This document shows, one piece after another, positions 7,403-15,137 of a DNA stretch of 31,521 nucleotides. How positions within the stretch are numbered: position 1 is the first letter of the stretch; every line of letters begins with the position of its first letter. Made by a program: the position numbers and the translations under genes. The notes under the pieces were generated by a model. It did not search any database and was not told where the DNA came from. It was given only the letters and a program-made list of their open reading frames with translations. This DNA is from a virus, in IMG/VR virus record IMGVR_UViG_3300046007_007581, positions 1 to 31,521 of that record, one strand, 5' to 3'.

Positions 7403-8010
7403 GTGAATTAAATTTAAACGACGATGAATTGAATAAAGAGTTTGTAAAACTCTTAGAAGAAATTAAAAACTTCAAACCTGATGGTGAGAATGACGTTTTA
7501 GACGAATTAAAAAACAACATTGGATTTGACTTGAATGACTTTGAAGATTTTTTATCCAACGGGTTGAGTAGAAAAATAGTGGCATATAAAAAACTACACG
7601 AGGATGCGGTTGACCCTGAATATGCTTATGACTCAGATTCAGGTTTTGATTTATTTTCAACTGAGGAAGCTCATTTTGTGGGATTTGAAAGAAAATTAAT
7701 TCCAACAGGTTTATCTTTTGATATTCCTGAAGGTTTTGAAATTCAAGTTAGAACCAAAAGTGGGTTAGCACTTAAACAAGGTTTGGTTGTTTTAAATAGT
7801 CCTGGAACTGTTGACCAAGGATATACTGGTGAGGTTAAAGTTATTTTAATGAATATGAATAATCGACCAACCATTGTGAATAAAGGTCAAAAAATTGCAC
7901 AAGCTGTTTTGTGTCCTGTAGAAAGTGGTAAGAAAATATTCTTACATGAAGTTGAAGAATTTGTTCAAAAAGAACGAGGTTCTAATGGTTTTGGTTCAAC
8001 AGGAATTTAA
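7399..8010 (+). CDS. dut: dUTPase with an acidic N-terminal extension
   Basis: All five motifs of trimeric dUTPases are present: DSGFDL (80-85), RTKSGLA (118-124), TVDQGYTGEV (137-146), KGQKIAQ (162-168) and RGSNGFGSTG (193-202). The enzyme hydrolyses dUTP to dUMP and pyrophosphate, keeping uracil out of phage DNA and feeding dTMP synthesis. At 203 residues it is longer than the usual 140-160, because residues 1-57 form an acidic, helical extension (NLNDDELNKEFVKLLEEIK) absent from typical members. It overlaps the exonuclease by 4 nt and is followed 1 nt later by a HAD phosphatase. Catalytic residues look intact. Confidence 0.95.
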   Translation: MSELNLNDDELNKEFVKLLEEIKNFKPDGENDVLDELKNNIGFDLNDFEDFLSNGLSRKIVAYKKLHEDAVDPEYAYDSDSGFDLFSTEEAHFVGFERKLIPTGLSFDIPEGFEIQVRTKSGLALKQGLVVLNSPGTVDQGYTGEVKVILMNMNNRPTIVNKGQKIAQAVLCPVESGKKIFLHEVEEFVQKERGSNGFGSTGI

Positions 8011-8011
8011 T

Positions 8012-8413
8012 ATGGAATTGAAATACGAAAACAACTTGAGTCCAATCTTACCTGAAGGGGTAAAAAACTATTTGATTGATATCGATGGGACCATAACTGA
8101 GGACGTACCAAATGAGGACTTACTCAGAATGGCATCCGTTTACCCTTATGAGGGTTCCGTTGAAATGATTAATCAGTGGTATGATGACGGTCATATTATT
8201 ACCTTTTTTACCTCAAGGACTGAGGAACATAGAAATGTTACAACTCTTTGGTTAAATAAACACGGATATAAGTATCACCACTTGTTAATGAACAAACCTC
8301 GTGGTGGAAACTACCATTGGATTGATAACCATATTGTGAGAGCCACCAGATACAATGGAAAGTGGACACCCTTAACAACTAAAAAGTCAGACATACAAGT
8401 TTTTGAACAATGA
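8012..8413 (+). CDS. HAD-family phosphatase (first of two paralogues)
   Basis: The start is the ATG at 8012, 1 nt after the dUTPase stop; an upstream in-frame start inside dut is rejected. The 133-residue product has the HAD motif I LIDIDGT (Asp23, Asp25), motif II TSR (67-69), a Lys at 95 and an Asp at 105 in WIDNH. Such small HAD proteins are phosphatases of sugar phosphates or nucleotides and occur in polysaccharide gene clusters. The next gene, a large glycosyltransferase fusion, starts within its stop codon (ATGA at 8410), which suggests a shared pathway. It resembles the protein at 11350-11700 over its whole core. Substrate unknown. Confidence 0.8.
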   Translation: MELKYENNLSPILPEGVKNYLIDIDGTITEDVPNEDLLRMASVYPYEGSVEMINQWYDDGHIITFFTSRTEEHRNVTTLWLNKHGYKYHHLLMNKPRGGNYHWIDNHIVRATRYNGKWTPLTTKKSDIQVFEQ

Positions 8414-10902
8414 TAACAGTCGCATTTAGCACCCGAAAAATTGACCCCCAATTTATAGAATTACTTAAAAGAACCTCAGGAATAAAAAATCTTGAGGTTC
8501 TACCTTTTGAGAACAATGGAGAATATTCATTGACTCAAGTTTATAATATGGCACTTACACAATCATCAAATGATATTGTTGTTTTGTGTCACGATGACCT
8601 TTATTTTGATAGTAATAATTGGGCACAAAAAGTTGTGAATCATTTCAAGAGAAATGAAGATTACGGTATTTTAGGTGTTGCCGGTTCTACCAAATTACCA
8701 AAGTCAGGGATGTGGTGGGAAGACCGTTCAAAAATGAAAGGTATTGTTAATCACGAAAGTGGAGGTAAAAAATGGGAATCAAAATACTCTCCAAGTAAGG
8801 GTAACGAAATTGAAGATGTTGTTTTAGTTGACGGACTTTTTATTGCCGTTCATAAAGAAAGAATCCAAGAAAACTTTGACGAAAATGTAAAAGGTTTTCA
8901 CTTTTATGATGTAGATTTTTGTTATAGAAATTTCCAAAAAGATGTTAATATTGGAGTGATTTATGATGTTAGAATTACTCACAAATCTATTGGTCAAACC
9001 AACCAACAATGGGAGGAAAATAGAAAAGAGTTTTCAAACAAATATTCAAATCAATTACCAATAAAAATTCTACCAAATTTGGATATGTCATCCAAACTTA
9101 AGGTGATGATTACTTGTTTGTCATTTAAGAATTTTACAGGTTCTGAAATGTATGTTTTTGAACTCGCCAAAGGTCTTAGAAAATTAAATTGTGAAGTTAC
9201 CGTGGTTTCAAACATTGGTGGACCAATAACTACCATGGCAAATAAACTCGGTATTAAAACTTTGGGATTCACAGAGTTCCCAGGATTTAAACTTGGTGAC
9301 GGAAAGTGGGGGTTTGATACACCACAAGGTGTTCAACCAAGTAACCCCGGTACAATGTATAAAGTATCTGACCCTGATTATGACATCATTCACGTACAAC
9401 ACAAAAACATTACGGACAAGGTTGTGGAGATTTATCCAAAGATTCCAAAAATCGCAACAATCCACTCTGAGGTTATTACACTTGAAAGTCCGGTAAAGGA
9501 TAAAACGATTGTTAATTACATTACTATTCGTCCTGAAATCCAAAGTCATATTGTTAATATGTTTGGAATTCCTGAGGAAAACACCAAAGTCATTTATAAC
9601 CCAATTGATGATACTCGTTTTAACACAAAAAACACCAAAGATGATGGTTACATTTTGTTTGTTGGTACCGTTGATTATTTGAGAGATAAAGCCATGACTG
9701 AATGTGCAGAATATGCAGAATCAATCGGGAAAGAATTGTGGATTGTTGGTGATATGAATGGTGGAAATATTGGTCACCTTTTGGAGAAACCATTCGTAAA
9801 GTATTTCCCCGCAACCAAAGATGTTGAGAAGTTTGTGAAAAACTGTTCAGAAACTGCAGGTATTCTATTGGGTCGTACAACCATTGAAGGATGGATGTGT
9901 GGTAAACCTGGTTGGATTTATACTGTAGACCCATTTGGTAATGTTATGACAACAGAAAAACATGAGGTACCTGAAAATGTGTCAAAGTATTCATCAACAG
10001 AAATTGTGAAGGAAATCAAACAATACTACATTGACACCCTGAATTTATGGTGGGATGAAAGAGAAGATAGTATTGAATCTAAAGATTTTAATAAGTTGTT
10101 CTTTAACGGTAGAAAGATTACACCAGACAACACCAAAAATTGGGGTGACCTTATCCCATATAAAATCCTCAAAGAGCTCTCTAAGAGTGAAAAACTGAAG
10201 GATTCACAGGTGTTTAACGTAAAGAACCCAATGACAAAATATCCTGTGATATCCACAGGTAGTGTAATGCACTTCACAAACCCAGAATCTATTGTTTGGG
10301 GTACAGGATGTATTGATGAAAAGATGGTTGGTCAACAACCCAAAAAAATATATGCGGTTAGAGGTCCGTTAACTCAACAAGAACTTGAATTGAAAGGTTG
10401 GGAATGTCCTGAGGTTTATGGTGACCCAGCGTTACTATACCCAATGATTTACAACCCCCAAGTTGAGAAGAAATATAAATGGGGTTTTATTCCTCACTAC
10501 ATTGAGTTTGAATCTGATTCAGATTTGGATGTGATTCACCATATGGAGAAACTTGGATTCCAAATTATTGATGTTTGTTCTGGTTCAGAAAAGTTTATTG
10601 ATGAGTTGTTGGAATGTGAGAATGTTATTTCATCATCACTCCACGGTCTTATCGCCGCTGACGCATATGGAATACCAAATGCAAGAGTTAATGTTTCAAA
10701 CAAACTAATTGGTGGTGATTTTAAATTCAAGGATTATTGTTACTCAGTTGAGAGAGAATTGGATTACGGTTATCAACTAACAAATGAAACAACTTTAGAA
10801 GATATTATTGGTTTACATTTCAATAAAACCATTACCTTTGACAGAGAGAAACTTTTGGAATCCGCACCGTGGAATTTTGAAGAGAATAAGGAAATTTTTT
10901 AA
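8410..10902 (+). CDS. Three-domain fusion: GT2-like glycosyltransferase, GT4-like glycosyltransferase, polysaccharide pyruvyl transferase
   Basis: The product has 830 residues in three parts. Residues 1-220 resemble a GT-A/GT2 enzyme of the StrF type: IVVLCHDDLYF holds an Asp-Asp metal site, and GFHFYDVDFCYR is the typical late motif. Residues 228-540 resemble GT4: KVMITCLSFKNFTGSEMYVF, then YDIIHVQH, VIYNPID, ILFVGTVDYLRDKA and RTTIEGWMCGKPG. Residues 565-810 match polysaccharide pyruvyl transferase: NWGD (577-580), GTGC (631-634), VRGPLT (650-655), GDPALLYP (671-678) and SSSLHGLIAADAYGIP (741-756). The last enzyme normally transfers pyruvate from phosphoenolpyruvate to a sugar as a ketal in exopolysaccharides and cell-wall polymers. 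The frame is unbroken and overlaps the HAD gene by 4 nt. It may build a short pyruvylated glycan; the acceptor is unknown. Confidence 0.88.
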   Translation: MITVAFSTRKIDPQFIELLKRTSGIKNLEVLPFENNGEYSLTQVYNMALTQSSNDIVVLCHDDLYFDSNNWAQKVVNHFKRNEDYGILGVAGSTKLPKSGMWWEDRSKMKGIVNHESGGKKWESKYSPSKGNEIEDVVLVDGLFIAVHKERIQENFDENVKGFHFYDVDFCYRNFQKDVNIGVIYDVRITHKSIGQTNQQWEENRKEFSNKYSNQLPIKILPNLDMSSKLKVMITCLSFKNFTGSEMYVFELAKGLRKLNCEVTVVSNIGGPITTMANKLGIKTLGFTEFPGFKLGDGKWGFDTPQGVQPSNPGTMYKVSDPDYDIIHVQHKNITDKVVEIYPKIPKIATIHSEVITLESPVKDKTIVNYITIRPEIQSHIVNMFGIPEENTKVIYNPIDDTRFNTKNTKDDGYILFVGTVDYLRDKAMTECAEYAESIGKELWIVGDMNGGNIGHLLEKPFVKYFPATKDVEKFVKNCSETAGILLGRTTIEGWMCGKPGWIYTVDPFGNVMTTEKHEVPENVSKYSSTEIVKEIKQYYIDTLNLWWDEREDSIESKDFNKLFFNGRKITPDNTKNWGDLIPYKILKELSKSEKLKDSQVFNVKNPMTKYPVISTGSVMHFTNPESIVWGTGCIDEKMVGQQPKKIYAVRGPLTQQELELKGWECPEVYGDPALLYPMIYNPQVEKKYKWGFIPHYIEFESDSDLDVIHHMEKLGFQIIDVCSGSEKFIDELLECENVISSSLHGLIAADAYGIPNARVNVSNKLIGGDFKFKDYCYSVERELDYGYQLTNETTLEDIIGLHFNKTITFDREKLLESAPWNFEENKEIF

Positions 10903-10903
10903 T

Positions 10904-11353
10904 ATGATATATTGGTTCACTGGACAACCCGGTCATGGTAAGACCGTTCTTAGCCTTTTGTTAAAGGGTTATTTAGAAAAAACTTACCACAAAAATGTCA
11001 TTCATATTGATGGTGATGATTTACGAGCAATCTACGAAAACAAAGATTACTCAAAAGAAGGTAGAATTAAAAACATTACCTTTGCCCAACAGTTGGCACA
11101 TTTTTGTAATGTAAAAGGTTTTGATGTTGTTGTTAGTTTAGTTAGTCCTTACAAAGAAGTTCGTGATGAATTCAAAGAAAAATTGAAGGGTAAAATCCAC
11201 GAGATTTATGTTCACACCACAGAAAAACGTGGTAGAGAAGACTATCATGTGGCAGATTACGAACCTCCAACAGATGAGTTTATTGAGGTAGATACAACCT
11301 ACGATACCCCCGAGGAATCATTAAGATATATTACAAGTGGGGTGGGTTTATGA
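10904..11353 (+). CDS. APS-kinase-like P-loop kinase (CysC family)
   Basis: The start is the ATG at 10904, right after the fusion gene's stop; the longer frame from 10808 would overlap it by 95 nt and lacks conserved residues. The 149-residue product has a Walker A motif GQPGHGKT (7-14) and IDGDDLR (35-41), matching the DGDNxR signature of adenylylsulfate kinases, followed by FAQQLAHFC, VVSLVSPYKEVR and a C-terminal YEPP-DEFIEVDT segment. True APS kinases are about 180-200 residues, so this is a short form. It could make PAPS, the sulfate donor, or phosphorylate another small molecule. No sulfotransferase or complete sulfurylase is visible here. It overlaps the next gene by 4 nt. Confidence 0.78.
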   Translation: MIYWFTGQPGHGKTVLSLLLKGYLEKTYHKNVIHIDGDDLRAIYENKDYSKEGRIKNITFAQQLAHFCNVKGFDVVVSLVSPYKEVRDEFKEKLKGKIHEIYVHTTEKRGREDYHVADYEPPTDEFIEVDTTYDTPEESLRYITSGVGL

Positions 11354-11700
11354 AATATAATACCTACTTCTGTGACATAGACGGAACGGTTTTTAAATAC
11401 AGACTTTTTGATGAGTTAAAAACCACTCAAGCCGAGGTCATAGAATCAACAAAAGATTTATTGGTAAAGTGGTATAACGAAGGTCATCATATTGTAATGA
11501 CAACGGCAAGACCTGAGGAATTAAGAAACTTTACCGCAACAGAATTATTTAACAACGGAATTCCACACCACCAATTGGTTATGGGTATTGGTAGAGGAAT
11601 TAGATTTGTTATAAATGATATGGACCCAAATAAAGAAGGAAAAAGGGCTCATGCAATTAATCTCTATAGGGATAAGGGATTTGACATTAATGTGGACTAA
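11350..11700 (+). CDS. HAD-family phosphatase (second paralogue)
   Basis: The product has 116 residues with motif I FCDIDGT, motif II TTAR and a late acidic motif VINDMDPN. It aligns by eye with the HAD protein at 8012-8413: both share DIDGT, WY-(D/N)-(D/E)GH-I, (T/S)(A/S)R-EE-RN and an Asp near the end. Both are small, cap-poor HAD hydrolases, probably acting on sugar phosphates or nucleotides. It starts inside the stop of the APS-kinase-like gene and overlaps the nucleotidyltransferase gene by 11 nt, so kinase, phosphatase and nucleotidyltransferase are tightly coupled. Confidence 0.8.
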   Translation: MKYNTYFCDIDGTVFKYRLFDELKTTQAEVIESTKDLLVKWYNEGHHIVMTTARPEELRNFTATELFNNGIPHHQLVMGIGRGIRFVINDMDPNKEGKRAHAINLYRDKGFDINVD

Positions 11701-12088
11701 AAATATACATGTTCAGTCTTCTTTGGAAAGAAAAGACGGACAATTCGCAATGTTTGTAGGTAGATGGCAACCTCTTCACAAAGGTCATCAAGAATTATTT
11801 AAACAAGCAATGGACGAGGGTAAGAATGTTCTAATCTGTATTAGAGACATAAAACCCGATGAAAAGAATCCATTCACTGCTGAAGAAGTAAAAGAAAACA
11901 TCACAAACTTCTACTCACAAGAATATATTGACGGTAAAGTAAGAGTTATGATTATCCCTGACATTTGTTCTATTGAGTTTGGTCGTGGTGTTGGATATGA
12001 CATCATTGAGAGAGTTCCACCTCAGGAAATTGGTGAAATCTCTGCAACTAAAATCAGAGAAGAAATGAAACAAAATGGTCAGTTATAA
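11690..12088 (+). CDS. Cytidylyltransferase-fold nucleotidyltransferase, NMN-adenylyltransferase-like
   Basis: The start chosen is the ATG at 11690, which overlaps the HAD gene by 11 nt and gives 132 residues; an upstream frame from 11615 lies within that gene. The N-terminal motif FVGRWQPLHKGHQEL has the HxGH signature and closely resembles the GRFQPVHKGH of NadM/NadR-type NMN adenylyltransferases. The C-terminal ISATKIREEM matches the second nucleotide-binding motif (ISxTxxR). The enzyme would join ATP or CTP to a phosphorylated substrate. NAD salvage is one reading; making an activated sugar or alcohol with the adjacent kinase and phosphatase is another. It overlaps the DUF2061 gene by 14 nt. 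Confidence 0.8.
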   Translation: MWTKNIHVQSSLERKDGQFAMFVGRWQPLHKGHQELFKQAMDEGKNVLICIRDIKPDEKNPFTAEEVKENITNFYSQEYIDGKVRVMIIPDICSIEFGRGVGYDIIERVPPQEIGEISATKIREEMKQNGQL

Positions 12089-12290
12089 AAGACATATCGC
12101 CAAAACATTAACATGGAGATTAGTGGGTACCATTGATACCATGTTATTGGGTTGGTTGGTAACAGGTAATTTAAAAATTGGACTTGCAATTGGGGGGTTA
12201 GAAGTAATAACTAAGATGGTTCTTTATTTCCTTCATGAAAGAGTTTGGTACAAATATGTTAGATACGGTCTAAACAAGGATACCGATTAA
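12075..12290 (+). CDS. DUF2061 family small membrane protein
   Basis: The product has 71 residues matching the DUF2061 pattern: YKRHIAKTLTWRLVGTIDT, then a hydrophobic segment with GWLVTGNLKIG, then IGGLEVITKMVLYFLHERVW. Two membrane helices are likely, at about 20-34 and 38-58, with a charged C-terminal tail. The family has no established biochemical role. From memory, DUF2061 genes often lie beside sulfate-assimilation genes in bacteria, so finding one just after an APS-kinase-like gene may be meaningful. The 14-nt overlap with the previous gene suggests coupled translation. Confidence 0.85.
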   Translation: MVSYKRHIAKTLTWRLVGTIDTMLLGWLVTGNLKIGLAIGGLEVITKMVLYFLHERVWYKYVRYGLNKDTD

Positions 12291-12294
12291 GACT

Positions 12295-12323
12295 TTTGTT
12301 TTTTATATTTAATCATATCTTGT
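12295..12323 (+). promoter_or_regulatory. Possible promoter before the small ORF and phoH
   Basis: A TTTG at 12295-12298 is followed by TATCTTGT at 12316-12323, an imperfect match to the Bacteroidota TTTG/TAnnTTTG pattern with a short 17-nt spacer. The same region holds TATTTAA at 12306-12312, a variant of the proposed late element. It is the longest non-coding gap inside the metabolic block, so a promoter is plausible, but its class cannot be decided. Confidence 0.3.
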
Positions 12324-12338
12324 TAAAAAACAAAAATT

Positions 12339-12473
12339 ATGCAGGATATTAATTCAGAGAATATAAAGAAAGTTTATATCTATGAAAGTCCCGACAAAGG
12401 TAATTCAATTTATCAAAGGGAATTTATGACACCCCACAATACTCGAGAATTAATCACTAAAATAGAAGAATGA
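12339..12473 (+). CDS. Small unknown protein, 44 aa
   Basis: A short frame runs from the ATG at 12339 to TGA at 12471-12473, giving 44 residues beginning MQDINSENIKKVYIYESPDK and ending ELITKIEE. It fills a gap that would otherwise be about 180 nt between DUF2061 and phoH, and its stop overlaps the phoH ATG (ATGA, 12470-12473), as for other coupled pairs here. The start follows AAAAAACAAAAATT, typical of starts in this genome. No family was recognised; it may act as a coupling leader for phoH. Confidence 0.6.
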   Translation: MQDINSENIKKVYIYESPDKGNSIYQREFMTPHNTRELITKIEE

Positions 12474-13219
12474 GAAAAAAACAAACTCCAACAGCAACAC
12501 CATCTACGACATCGTCTGAACAATATAAATCAAAAAAAGACATTATATGTTCAATTCTAAAAAAGAAAACAAAAGAAAAATTTCTTTCAGTGAGTCAGAG
12601 AGTGTATTATGAAAAATTAAATAAAGGTGAAATTATAATTTGTTCAGGTCCTGCAGGTGTTGGTAAAAGTTATATCGCAATGAAAGCGGCGGTAGACCTT
12701 TTGGCAGACCCAACAACACCATACGAAAAAATTATTATCGTAAGACCGGCAGTTGAAGCCGAAGAAAAATTGGGAGCTTTACCTGGTAATGTTGAAGAAA
12801 AATTGGACCCATATATTTTCCCTTCTTACTATCTTTTAAATAAAATTATTGGTAAAGAAGTTCGTGAAAAATTAAAAGAAATTGAAGTTATCGAAGTATT
12901 TGCCTTGGCATACATGAGAGGTATGAACATTGACAATTCAATTTTGATTTTTGAAGAAGCACAAAACTCAACCCCAAATCAAATGAAATTATTGTTAACG
13001 AGAATTGGATTTAATAGTAAATTCTTTATTTCAGGTGACTTGGAACAAACCGACCGATACAAAGATAAAAGACAATCAGGTTTGTGGGATGCTATTCACA
13101 GATTTGAAAATATGGATAATATTTTAACTCATACATTTGGAGATGGTGACGTTGTTAGAAATCCATTAATTACCAAAATACTACAAAAATACGAAGATAA
13201 AAATGAGAATAGCAATTGA
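12470..13219 (+). CDS. phoH: PhoH-like P-loop ATPase
   Basis: The product has 249 residues. Walker A is GPAGVGKS (60-67), Walker B is ILIFEEAQN (158-166), and SGDLEQTD (188-195) matches the PhoH sensor region. VRPAVEAEEKLGALPGNVEEKLDPY is the typical family segment after the second strand. The first 40 residues are Thr/Ser/Lys-rich and probably flexible. PhoH-like proteins are widespread in phages, including T4-like ones; they are ATPases linked to RNA metabolism or phosphate stress, with no settled phage role. It overlaps the next gene by 17 nt. Confidence 0.92.
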   Translation: MRKKQTPTATPSTTSSEQYKSKKDIICSILKKKTKEKFLSVSQRVYYEKLNKGEIIICSGPAGVGKSYIAMKAAVDLLADPTTPYEKIIIVRPAVEAEEKLGALPGNVEEKLDPYIFPSYYLLNKIIGKEVREKLKEIEVIEVFALAYMRGMNIDNSILIFEEAQNSTPNQMKLLLTRIGFNSKFFISGDLEQTDRYKDKRQSGLWDAIHRFENMDNILTHTFGDGDVVRNPLITKILQKYEDKNENSN

Positions 13220-13790
13220 CGTTAATGGAGTACTTCGTGATACACTAACTAAGATTCAACAAGTGTATGAAAGGTGGTACATTGATAACCAAATAAAACA
13301 AACTGATGACGATGATTTTCAATACGAAATCATTTCTGATGTTACTACTTTGGATTTGGCAAACCACTTAAAATTTAAAGACGAAGACGAAATTTATAAT
13401 TTTTTGTATGTGGACCATACAATGGAAATATTTGGTCATTCACCATCTGTTGAGATGAATACTTTTGTGGATTTGAACGACTTTTATTTTGATAAAAGAG
13501 ATGAACACGAAATACTAATTGTTTCCGATGAAATTGCTAAATCTAAACCGGCAACATTATTTTTTATTTCTAAGTTTGGTTGTCAATTAGAAAAAGTAAA
13601 ATTTTACAGTAAAGTAACTATGGATAATCTTTGGGAAGAGTTAGATATTTTGGTAACCGCAAACCCTGAATTAATAATTAACCACCCAAAAGATAAAAAA
13701 ATAATAAAGTTTAACACAACATATAACACAAATATTGATTGTGAGACAAGTATTAGTACTATTAAAGAATTAAAAGAAATTAAATTTTAA
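13203..13790 (+). CDS. HAD-like protein with altered motif I (DVNG)
   Basis: The product has 195 residues and begins MRIAIDVNGVLRDT, the position and shape of a HAD motif I of the 5'-nucleotidase type (DxDGTxxDT), but the second Asp is Asn. Later segments EILIVSDE and KSKPATLFFISKFG fit motifs II and III, and DILVTANPELIINHPKDKKIIKF fits the end of the fold. The nucleophile Asp5 is kept while the general acid/base is changed, so activity may be reduced or of another kind. It is not close to the other two HAD proteins here. It overlaps phoH by 17 nt. Confidence 0.65.
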   Translation: MRIAIDVNGVLRDTLTKIQQVYERWYIDNQIKQTDDDDFQYEIISDVTTLDLANHLKFKDEDEIYNFLYVDHTMEIFGHSPSVEMNTFVDLNDFYFDKRDEHEILIVSDEIAKSKPATLFFISKFGCQLEKVKFYSKVTMDNLWEELDILVTANPELIINHPKDKKIIKFNTTYNTNIDCETSISTIKELKEIKF

Positions 13791-13794
13791 TAAC

Positions 13795-14079
13795 ATGCAA
13801 CAAATTTTCGGTGAAAACTATTTTATTGATTTTGATGAAATTGAAAAATATATTGATTTATCATTAAAAGAAGATGAAATTCAAACTACGGGTGAAACAG
13901 CAGACCAAAGAATTAACTTAGTTAAATACGAATTAATTAAATTAATGTTAGATGTTATTTTAACAGAAAATGAAGAATTTGATGAAAAAATGGCAATGAA
14001 AGGGTCCAATGGTCCTTCAATACCATTTAAACTAGCTTTCAATTCATTATTGAATAAAAAAATTATAAACCACTATTAA
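13795..14079 (+). CDS. Unknown small phage protein, 94 aa
   Basis: No family was recognised. The protein is acidic in its first half (FDEIEKYIDLSLKEDEIQTTGE) and helical in the middle (RINLVKYELIKLMLDVILTENEEF). It ends in a Pro-containing stretch followed by a helix (SIPFKLAFNSLLNKKIINHY). It lies 4 nt after the HAD-like gene and 1 nt before a glycosyltransferase gene, so it belongs to the same transcript. No membrane segment or known motif is visible. Confidence 0.7.
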   Translation: MQQIFGENYFIDFDEIEKYIDLSLKEDEIQTTGETADQRINLVKYELIKLMLDVILTENEEFDEKMAMKGSNGPSIPFKLAFNSLLNKKIINHY

Positions 14080-14080
14080 A

Positions 14081-15136
14081 ATGAACGAAGAACAGATTTT
14101 AAAAATAAAAGAATCAATCTCAAAACTTCGAGATAAAAACTCGAGGATTTATTTTTTTGTGCACGACACAAAGGGTAATGCCAAAGCATCCATAAAATAC
14201 ATTTATGATTGTGCACTAACACTTAAAAGAAATGGATTTAACACAACTATTTTACACGAGAAAAAAGATTATACCGGTGTTGAAAAATGGTTAGGTGAAA
14301 ATTACATGTCAGAATTACCTCACCAATCAATTGAAGGTGAAAACATTCAAGTTTCTCCTGAGGACTTTTTGATTGTACCTGAAGTTTTTGGATTTATGAT
14401 GGAACAGGTAAAAGATTTACCTTGTGGTAAAATTGTTTTATCACAATCATATTCATCTATGTTAGAAACTTTACAACCGGGTCAAACTTGGAGTCAATTT
14501 GGGTTTTTGAAATGTATTACAACATCAAATAAACAAAAAGAACACATTGAAGGAATTATGAGAAATCAATCTTTTGATGTTATTGAACCTTACATTTCGG
14601 AGGTTTTTGAAAAACCATCAACACCACCAATGCCAATCATTGGTGTACATACAAGACATCATGAAGACACTGTAAATCTTATTAAAACATTTTACTTGAG
14701 ATTTCCTCAGTTTAGATGGTTTACATTCCGTGATTTAAGAGGTTTATCACATGAAGAATTTGCAAATGCGATTTCAGAATGTTTCTTAACAGTATGGGTT
14801 GATAGAGAGAGTGGATATGGAACGTTCCCACTTGAATCTATGAAATCTGGAGTACCTGTCATCGGAATTGTACCCGAGTTGGTACCAAGTTGGATGAATG
14901 AGGATAATGGAATTTGGGTTAAAGACCAAATTTTACTACCTGAATTAATTGCAGACTGGTCACAAAATTGGTTAGAAGATAATATCTCACCTGAGATTGT
15001 TTCAAAAATGGATGAAACAATCGAAAAATTACAATCCAAAGAAAGTTTCGAAACTCAAGTTGTTGAGACTTTCACAAAATATTTAAATAATCGTGCTTCT
15101 TCAATGGAAGAACAAGTTTCAAAATTTACAGAATAA
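14081..15136 (+). CDS. Glycosyltransferase, GT-B fold
   Basis: The product has 351 residues. The N-terminal half opens RIYFFVHDTKGNAKASIKYIYDCALTLKRNGFNTTIL, a beta-alpha-beta unit that handles the acceptor. The C-terminal half has IGVHTRHHEDTVNLIKTF and the donor-site region ESGYGTFPLESMKSGVPVIGIVPE, typical of family 1/4 enzymes, with the conserved Glu before the final helix. The acceptor sugar is unknown. It is followed 1 nt later by a GT2-like gene, so the pair may act in sequence. No signal peptide or membrane segment is visible, so it should work in the cytoplasm. Confidence 0.82.
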   Translation: MNEEQILKIKESISKLRDKNSRIYFFVHDTKGNAKASIKYIYDCALTLKRNGFNTTILHEKKDYTGVEKWLGENYMSELPHQSIEGENIQVSPEDFLIVPEVFGFMMEQVKDLPCGKIVLSQSYSSMLETLQPGQTWSQFGFLKCITTSNKQKEHIEGIMRNQSFDVIEPYISEVFEKPSTPPMPIIGVHTRHHEDTVNLIKTFYLRFPQFRWFTFRDLRGLSHEEFANAISECFLTVWVDRESGYGTFPLESMKSGVPVIGIVPELVPSWMNEDNGIWVKDQILLPELIADWSQNWLEDNISPEIVSKMDETIEKLQSKESFETQVVETFTKYLNNRASSMEEQVSKFTE

Positions 15137-15137
15137 C

